Part shown: piece by piece, positions 15,778 to 20,746 of the stretch
Numbering within the stretch: position 1 is the first letter of the stretch
How the letters are laid out: each line of letters opens with the position of its first letter
Assembly (NCBI GenBank): GCA_900544255.1
Contig: UQUM01000034.1
Coordinates: forward strand, 1-20,746
Length of the DNA: 20,746 bases
Reading direction: 5' to 3'
From: an uncultured Sutterella sp.
GTDB lineage: Bacteria; Pseudomonadota; Gammaproteobacteria; Burkholderiales; Burkholderiaceae_F
The notes under the pieces: generated by a model
Seen by the model: the letters and a program-made list of their open reading frames with translations, nothing else
Databases searched by the model: none
What the model was told of the DNA's origin: nothing
Translations under genes and position numbers: made by a program

Positions 15778-15783
15778 TACAAT
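15778..15783 (+). promoter_or_regulatory. -10 candidate for dsbC
   Basis: TACAAT followed by CGCCC, 37 bases before the ATG. Similar TACAAT/GATAAT boxes occur before other plus-strand genes here. The -35 region would fall at or next to the right end of the mobile element, so the insertion may have shaped this promoter. Confidence 0.4.
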
Positions 15784-15819
15784 CGCCCGCAGTTCAATCT
15801 TCATATCGGATTTCGATTC

Positions 15820-16539
15820 ATGTTAATTCGTCGTCTTGCAGCCGTTGCAGCTGCTCTTCTTATCTCTTCTGCTGCCGCACACGCAGCAACACTGGAAGAC
15901 ACGCTCAAAGCCAAAATTCGTTCCTCCACCGGGATGTCAGTGGACCAAGTCAACAAAACGCAGGTTGAGGGTCTCTACGAGGTCGTCGTCGGTCGTCGCC
16001 TTTTTTACATTGACAAGACCGGGGAATATCTCATCGTCGGCAAGATTTTTGAAACGGCCACTGAAACGGACATCACCTCAAAGCGCATCGAAGACATTAA
16101 CCGCGTGAACTGGAAGACATTGCCCTTAAAAGATGCCGTCCGCGTCACTTACGGCAAAGGCGAACGCAAAGTGGTGGTCTTTACCGATGCCAATTGCTCC
16201 TTCTGCTCCATGCTGGAACGGAATCTGCGCTCTGCGGGCAACGTAACGGTCTACAACTTCATTTACCCCATCCTCAATTCTGAAGCCGTTGCCCGCAACA
16301 TCGTCTGCGCGAAAAATCCCGCCAAAGCTTGGCAGAACCATATGCTTACGGGGAAAATTCCTCCGGAGGTTACGACTTCCTGCGACAGCTCCGTTTTAAA
16401 ACGCAACCTTAAACTCGGTCAGAAGTTCGGCCTCAACGCAACGCCTGCCATTCTCTTTGAAGACGGTCTCTTCAATCAGGGCGCAATGAGCGTTGAAGCG
16501 CTGGACGAACGGCTTTCGTCGACATCTGGGAAGAAATAA
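15820..16539 (+). CDS. dsbC: DsbC-like periplasmic thiol:disulfide interchange protein
   Basis: A 239-residue protein with a clear Sec signal ending AHA (about 22), an N-terminal dimerisation domain (about 23-85) and a thioredoxin-fold domain from about 105. The active site is Cys126-Ser-Phe-Cys129, where E. coli DsbC has CGYC. The cis-proline is Pro209 in NATPAI. A second pair, Cys163 and Cys188, matches the structural disulfide of DsbC. It should shuffle wrong disulfides in the periplasm and be kept reduced by DsbD, which is not in this window. It starts about 60 bases past the TnpB element. GGA before the ATG is a weak ribosome site. A T-run follows the stop, but without a stem. Confidence 0.88.
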   Translation: MLIRRLAAVAAALLISSAAAHAATLEDTLKAKIRSSTGMSVDQVNKTQVEGLYEVVVGRRLFYIDKTGEYLIVGKIFETATETDITSKRIEDINRVNWKTLPLKDAVRVTYGKGERKVVVFTDANCSFCSMLERNLRSAGNVTVYNFIYPILNSEAVARNIVCAKNPAKAWQNHMLTGKIPPEVTTSCDSSVLKRNLKLGQKFGLNATPAILFEDGLFNQGAMSVEALDERLSSTSGKK

Positions 16540-16610
16540 CTACACTTTTTTTCCCGCTGTCGATGTTGTCTTCCCGTTCAACTGTCTCTTCAAAATCAAA
16601 CTGGATGATC

Positions 16611-16632
16611 CGTAAGCGGGGCCTCGCTTACG
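16611..16632. repeat. Perfect 8-bp inverted repeat between dsbC and the DUF2868 gene
   Basis: CGTAAGCG and CGCTTACG flank GGGCCT. No T-run follows on either strand. It is the only structure I see in the 240-base gap 16540-16780, apart from the T-run at 16546-16552 and a TACAAT -10 candidate at 16745. Confidence 0.5.
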
Positions 16633-16744
16633 TCGGTACATTTCCTTCTGGGCATGAGCAGCGTGAGGCCGTGTCAGATTTCTTCTGACAACTTCCGTCA
16701 CGAAACTGCTCACAATTCCACAGAAAAAACACGGCGTCTCCGCT

Positions 16745-16750
16745 TACAAT
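16745..16750 (+). promoter_or_regulatory. -10 candidate for the DUF2868-DUF3482 unit
   Basis: TACAAT lies 30 bases before the ATG at 16781. A convincing -35 is not visible at 17 bases. Confidence 0.35.
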
Positions 16751-16780
16751 AGGGTGAACCATTAAAAACGCGGAATCGCC

Positions 16781-18313
16781 ATGTTTTTTTCCAAGTCTCA
16801 CGATGACCGACTGACGTTCTCGCTGCCGGAAGCGAAGGATGTCCTTTTGGTCCGCGCCATTGAGGAAGCGCAACGCGACGGTGACAAGTCCTTTAAAGAC
16901 GTGACCGCCTCCGACTTCGCGGAAGCCGGTCTCAAAGCTGCCCACGCCTTGGGCGAAAAAGCCGCTCCGGAAAAACTCCTCGTCACCCGGGCAGAGAACG
17001 TGTTGTCCGCTCTCCGAGCCAAAGGGCTCAAGCCGGACGTCAGCACCCGAGCGCTTTTCGTCCGCTCCGCGGGGCTCCTCTTTCTCGTTCTGAGTTTTAT
17101 GGCGGGGGCACTTTTTGATCGGGTGATTCCCGCCAACAACATCGTCAACCTGTTGTCGCCTCCCTTCTGGACCGTCATCGTCTGGAACCTCGTCGTTTAC
17201 GTTTTCCTCTTCCTGGGACTTTTCGGTCTCTTCGGAAAGAAGGCGGGGGGAGAAATCAGCCTCCCCTTGAGAAACGCACTTTTCCGCTTCGGCTCCGGCA
17301 TTGCCTACACCGGACTGCACCGCGGCTGGAAAGCGTCGTTTCTCACGGACTGGGTACAAACGATCACGCCCTTAATCCGGGCCCACGTCTCCCGCTTATT
17401 AAATCTCGCAGCCGTATTTTTTGCTTCGGGCCTTGCGGTGAGTCTCCTCGTAAAGGGCTTCGGCACCTCGTACTGGGCCGGCTGGGAAAGCACTTGGCTC
17501 GCGAACAACCCGGACGCCGTCAAAACGTTTGTGGATTGGACATACGGCCTTATTCCGGCCGTGGGCGATCTGCCGCCCGTGCCGGACGCGGAAACACTTG
17601 CCGCCATGCGCGTTGACAAGCTTCCCTACCTCAAGGAAGCCGTGAGTGCGGCCCCGTGGCTCATCCGCATGATGGCGATTCTGATTTTGGTCGTCGCGTT
17701 GCCGCGGCTTTTCCTGGCGCTCACCGCAACGGGCCGCATCCGCCGCTTTAAAAAGAACGTCGTGCTGCATTCATCGGACGCTTACTTTGCGGACTTACTC
17801 ACCGAATGCCGACAGGACGCGGCGACCGGACGCCTCGTCGTCCTCGCCCGCGATACTGCGGTGAAGTCGCCCTCGCCGGCATTGTCGTCTTTCCTTGCTG
17901 CCTGGCCCGACAAAAAGGGACAGACCGTCATCGGCATCAATCCCGATGACGAAGCCTTCATCGTCCCCGAAGCCGCCACCGCCGCCGTCGACAACCGCCG
18001 ACCCATCACCATTTTCTGGTGCGACGCCGCCGTCACGCCAGAAGACGACGTTCAGGGACGCACGTTGGAAATTCTGAAAGCCGCGTGCCCGCCTGCTAAA
18101 GCAAACCTCGTCTGCGTCATCGACCTCGCCCGCTTTGCGGAACGCTTCCGCCGGTATCCTGCTCGAATTGAAGAGCGCACTGTTGCTTGGAAACGCTTCA
18201 TTGAATCGCACGAGCTTCCGGTGCTCACCGCTTCGGCGGGAGACAACGCCGCCCTCGAACTTGTTCGGAACCTGCGCCGCACCGCCGTCGCCACCGCTTT
18301 AAAACCCCTCTGA
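16781..18313 (+). CDS. DUF2868 membrane protein
   Basis: A 510-residue inner-membrane protein. A soluble N-terminal part (1-90) precedes helices at about 91-113 and 129-152. A loop and helices at about 205-226 and 291-315 follow, and then a cytoplasmic C-terminal domain of nearly 200 residues with no known catalytic motif that I can see. The loop between helices three and four is rich in Trp and acidic residues and is likely periplasmic. It is followed after 14 bases by a DUF3482 GTPase. The two families are found side by side in beta- and gammaproteobacteria, so they probably work as one unit, with this protein as membrane partner. The function is unknown. Confidence 0.82.
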   Translation: MFFSKSHDDRLTFSLPEAKDVLLVRAIEEAQRDGDKSFKDVTASDFAEAGLKAAHALGEKAAPEKLLVTRAENVLSALRAKGLKPDVSTRALFVRSAGLLFLVLSFMAGALFDRVIPANNIVNLLSPPFWTVIVWNLVVYVFLFLGLFGLFGKKAGGEISLPLRNALFRFGSGIAYTGLHRGWKASFLTDWVQTITPLIRAHVSRLLNLAAVFFASGLAVSLLVKGFGTSYWAGWESTWLANNPDAVKTFVDWTYGLIPAVGDLPPVPDAETLAAMRVDKLPYLKEAVSAAPWLIRMMAILILVVALPRLFLALTATGRIRRFKKNVVLHSSDAYFADLLTECRQDAATGRLVVLARDTAVKSPSPALSSFLAAWPDKKGQTVIGINPDDEAFIVPEAATAAVDNRRPITIFWCDAAVTPEDDVQGRTLEILKAACPPAKANLVCVIDLARFAERFRRYPARIEERTVAWKRFIESHELPVLTASAGDNAALELVRNLRRTAVATALKPL

Positions 18314-18327
18314 GATTCTCGAAAAAA

Positions 18328-19737
18328 ATGACTACCGCCATCAATCTCAGCATCGTCAGCCACACCAACATCGGCAAGACGACGCTCACCCGTACGCTGC
18401 TTTCCCGCGACGTGGGCGAAGTTGCCGACCGCGCTCACGTCACCGTATCGTGCAACCCGTATACCCTTGCTAAAACCGCAGACGGTGCGGAACTCATTCT
18501 CTGGGACACCCCGGGATTCGGTAATTCGGTAGCGCTTGCGAAGCGCCTCGAAGGTCGCAGCAACCCTCTCGGGTGGTTCATGAGCGAAGTGTGGGATCGC
18601 GCCGTCAACAAGTCGCAGTGGATCAACCAGCAGGCACTTTTGCACGTGAAAGATACCTCAAGCGTCGTACTTTACCTGGTGAACGCCGATCAGCTTCCCG
18701 ACACCACACCCTACGTCACGGCGGAAATGCAGATTCTCGAGTGGCTCGAAAAACCCGTCATCGTGCTTCTCAATCAGTTGGGCGAACCTAAGTCCGCGCG
18801 GGAAGAAAATCAGCTCGTAGCCCGCTGGAAGCAGGCGCTTGAGGGATTTTCCATCGTCAAGACCGTTCTGGCAATGGATGCTTTTGCCCGCTGCTGGGTG
18901 CAGGAATATTCGCTTTTTGACGCCGTGGGCGACGCGCTGCCCGACAACTTAAAAGCCGCCTTTGCCGAGCTTAAGAACGAATGGCTCACAGGACGTCGTG
19001 CGGCCTACGATCAAAGCACCGCCGCCCTGAGCCGCTTTATGAACGACCGCGTGAACGACACCGAGGTCGTTACCGTCATTCCGCTCGCGAAACGCCTTAA
19101 GCTTTTCGGCAAGAACGTCGGGCTTTTAAAGTCGAAGACGCCGGCCCCTGATACGTCCGACGCCCAGAAAACATTGTCTCAGAAGGCAGACGAAGCCTTT
19201 CAGGATCTGGCACAGGAACTTCTCAGCATCAACGGTCTTTCCGGCACCGTCGAACCGCAGACCCTTTTTGCCCGCATGGAAACGGTCTGGACGCCGCGGG
19301 CCAAGGTTTCGGGTGCCAAGGCAGGGTTGGCGGGCGCAATCGGCGTCGGAGCCGCCGGCGGCCTCTCCGCGGACATAGCGGCAGGCGGCCTCACGTTCGG
19401 CGCAGGCGCCTTGATCGGTGCCGTGGTAGGGGCGGTCGGTGCTATGTCCGCCGCCGGCATCTACAACAAAAAGAAGAACGCGGACGGCGCCGTCGTCACG
19501 TGGAGCGACACGGCGCTTACCCGCTTTCTCGCGCAAAGCCTGCTCCTTTATCTTGCCGTCGCCCATTTCGGTCGCGGCCGCGGTGTCTGGGAAGAAAATG
19601 AGGCGCCCACCGTCTGGCAGGAAACAGTGATGAAAGCGATGAAGCTACACCCGACCGAGCGTGAATTTATGGCGACCGCCGTGCGTCCCCTCACCGACGA
19701 CATTCTCTCGCAGCTTTACCCCGGCGTGAAGTTTTAG
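18328..19737 (+). CDS. DUF3482 GTPase
   Basis: A 469-residue protein with an N-terminal Era/YihA-like G domain. The P-loop is SHTNIGKT (11-18), with Ser in place of the usual first Gly. G3 is DTPGFG (60-65). The G4 position reads NQLG (149-152), not NKxD, so base recognition may be altered. At about 328-380 a Gly/Ala-rich hydrophobic stretch (AGAIGVGAAGG onward) looks able to enter or contact membrane, in the manner of a glycine zipper. It lies 14 bases behind the DUF2868 gene and 36 before fabI. The role is not established; a membrane-associated switch acting with DUF2868 is inference. The ATG is reached without a strong ribosome site, which fits translational coupling. Confidence 0.85.
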   Translation: MTTAINLSIVSHTNIGKTTLTRTLLSRDVGEVADRAHVTVSCNPYTLAKTADGAELILWDTPGFGNSVALAKRLEGRSNPLGWFMSEVWDRAVNKSQWINQQALLHVKDTSSVVLYLVNADQLPDTTPYVTAEMQILEWLEKPVIVLLNQLGEPKSAREENQLVARWKQALEGFSIVKTVLAMDAFARCWVQEYSLFDAVGDALPDNLKAAFAELKNEWLTGRRAAYDQSTAALSRFMNDRVNDTEVVTVIPLAKRLKLFGKNVGLLKSKTPAPDTSDAQKTLSQKADEAFQDLAQELLSINGLSGTVEPQTLFARMETVWTPRAKVSGAKAGLAGAIGVGAAGGLSADIAAGGLTFGAGALIGAVVGAVGAMSAAGIYNKKKNADGAVVTWSDTALTRFLAQSLLLYLAVAHFGRGRGVWEENEAPTVWQETVMKAMKLHPTEREFMATAVRPLTDDILSQLYPGVKF

Positions 19738-19773
19738 AATGCCTTCCAACTTTTACTGACTGAGGAAACCCAG

Positions 19774-20565
19774 ATGGCTTTTCTTACCGGCAAGCGCCTT
19801 CTCATTACGGGCGTGCTTTCCAACCGTTCCATTGCCTACGGCATAGCCAAAGCTTGTCACCGCGAAGGTGCCGAGCTGGCTTTTACCTACGTGGGCGAAC
19901 GTTTCCGCGACCGCGTCGCCGCTTTTGCCGCGGAATTCGGCAGCAGCCTTTGCCTGGAAATGGATGTCTCGAGCGACGAACAAATTCAGGCCGTCACGGA
20001 GAAACTTCGCAACGAATGGGGTTACCTCGACGGTTTCGTGCATTCCATCGGCTTTGCGCCGCGTGAAGCGATTGCCGGGGACTTTCTGTCGGGGCTTTCC
20101 CGCTCAGGGTTCCGCACCGCGATGGATATTTCGACCTATTCCTTCCCGGCATTGGCTCAGGCCTTCCTGCCGCTGATGCAGGGACGACAGGCGTCGATTC
20201 TGACCCTGACCTACTTGGGCAGCGAACGCACCGTCCCCAACTACAACACGATGGGCCTTTGCAAGGCAGCACTTGAAGCTTCGACGCGTTACCTCGCGGA
20301 ATCTCTGGGCCCCCAGGGCATCCGCGCCAACGCAATTTCGTCGGGGCCCATCAAGACCCTTGCAGCTTCCGGCATCAAGGATTTTTCGAAGATCCTCAAC
20401 TACATGGAACGCACGGCGCCCCTGCGCCGCACGGTGACTATCGACGAGGTCGGCAACACCGCCGCCTTCCTCTTGTCGGACTTGGCCAGCGGCATCACGG
20501 GCGATACGGTTTACGTCGACGCCGGTTTCCATGGGGTTGCCGTGGGGCCGGATTCTGCGGACTGA
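19774..20565 (+). CDS. fabI: Enoyl-[acyl-carrier-protein] reductase (NADH), FabI
   Basis: Reduces trans-2-enoyl-ACP in the last step of each fatty-acid elongation round; cytoplasmic SDR-fold tetramer. The 263-residue length is typical. The cofactor loop is GVLSNRSIAYG (13-23), equivalent to GVASKLSIAYG in E. coli. HSIGFAP (90-96) holds the glycine that lines the diazaborine/triclosan pocket in FabI. Catalytic Tyr147, Tyr157 and Lys164 lie in TYLGSERTVPNYNTMGLCK and match E. coli Tyr146, Tyr156 and Lys163. GAGGAAA is a good ribosome site. It may be read from the DUF2868-DUF3482 promoter as well as its own. A strong terminator follows at 20581. Confidence 0.96.
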   Translation: MAFLTGKRLLITGVLSNRSIAYGIAKACHREGAELAFTYVGERFRDRVAAFAAEFGSSLCLEMDVSSDEQIQAVTEKLRNEWGYLDGFVHSIGFAPREAIAGDFLSGLSRSGFRTAMDISTYSFPALAQAFLPLMQGRQASILTLTYLGSERTVPNYNTMGLCKAALEASTRYLAESLGPQGIRANAISSGPIKTLAASGIKDFSKILNYMERTAPLRRTVTIDEVGNTAAFLLSDLASGITGDTVYVDAGFHGVAVGPDSAD

Positions 20566-20580
20566 TTTCGTCTCCAACAA

Positions 20581-20605
20581 AAAAACGCCCCTCGGGGCGT
20601 TTTTT
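20581..20605 (+). terminator. Terminator of fabI
   Basis: ACGCCCC and GGGGCGT form the stem with a two-base TC loop on paper (larger in practice), preceded by an A-run and followed by TTTTTT. It is symmetrical enough to work on both strands. Confidence 0.9.
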
Positions 20606-20689
20606 GTTATTACCTAAACTCCCGGTCTCATAGATCAGTAGGGCTTTGATGTTTCTCAATGAAGAGGAAAATAATCCCCTTCCACCCCC

Positions 20690-20731
20690 AAAAATCCCGC
20701 GTTTTGTCACTGTTGTGATTGCGGGATTTTT
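20690..20731. terminator. Bidirectional terminator near the window end
   Basis: AAAAATCCCGC and GCGGGATTTTT flank a 20-base loop. The A-run on one side and T-run on the other allow termination in both directions, so a convergent minus-strand gene probably lies beyond the window. The stretch 20606-20689 shows nothing else. Confidence 0.75.
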
Positions 20732-20746
20732 ATTTATTTGCGATAA

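Noticed and set aside
13777..15819. CRISPR array next to the Cas12-like nuclease
   Set aside because: No regularly spaced repeats were found; only the two terminal hairpins resemble each other.
16546..16552. Intrinsic terminator after dsbC
   Set aside because: There is a T-run but no stem immediately in front of it.

Overview
The window looks like the chromosome of a betaproteobacterium, most likely an anaerobic gut member of the Sutterellaceae (Sutterella/Parasutterella type). Grounds: GC-rich coding sequence, a DUF2868-DUF3482 membrane protein/GTPase pair, an M23 peptidase followed by anmK, and a periplasmic FMN/FAD fumarate-reductase-like flavoprotein facing a LysR regulator. The taxonomic call is inference from gene content; no rRNA is present.

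Layout. Positions 1-88 are foreign sequence, perhaps the end of an insertion sequence, that cuts a hisN/inositol-monophosphatase-like gene right after its DPIDGT motif (minus strand). A well-initiated 35-codon ORF overlaps the hisN start. Next come an EF-G-like translational GTPase (plus, 644-2695) with tandem hairpins behind it, a gene-poor 265-base gap, and the tyrS-dtd unit on the minus strand, joined by a GTGA overlap. A LysR regulator (minus) lies upstream of tyrS and diverges from a secreted flavoprotein reductase (plus, 6117-8027). A convergent EamA-type permease follows. The plus strand then carries a cell-wall block (M23 endopeptidase, anmK) and a SulP anion transporter with a STAS domain.

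Between sulP and dsbC sits a mobile island (about 13862-15758) of visibly lower G+C. It holds a 494-residue TnpB-like protein with all three RuvC acidic residues but without a recognisable zinc finger, flanked by near-identical hairpin ends. About 290 bases of structured noncoding DNA lie downstream, in the place where TnpB systems encode their guide (omega/reRNA) RNA. No TnpA transposase accompanies it. This is the best candidate for an unusual system in the window.

The right part is chromosomal again: a DsbC-like periplasmic disulfide isomerase with a CSFC active site, the DUF2868 membrane protein and DUF3482 GTPase pair (14 bases apart, function unknown), and fabI with a strong terminator. 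A second bidirectional-looking terminator closes the window.

Functional themes: translation quality control (tyrS with dtd, EF-G-like factor), envelope maintenance and peptidoglycan recycling (M23, AnmK, DsbC), anaerobic periplasmic reduction (flavoprotein), lipid synthesis (FabI), and one RNA-guided-nuclease-type mobile element.
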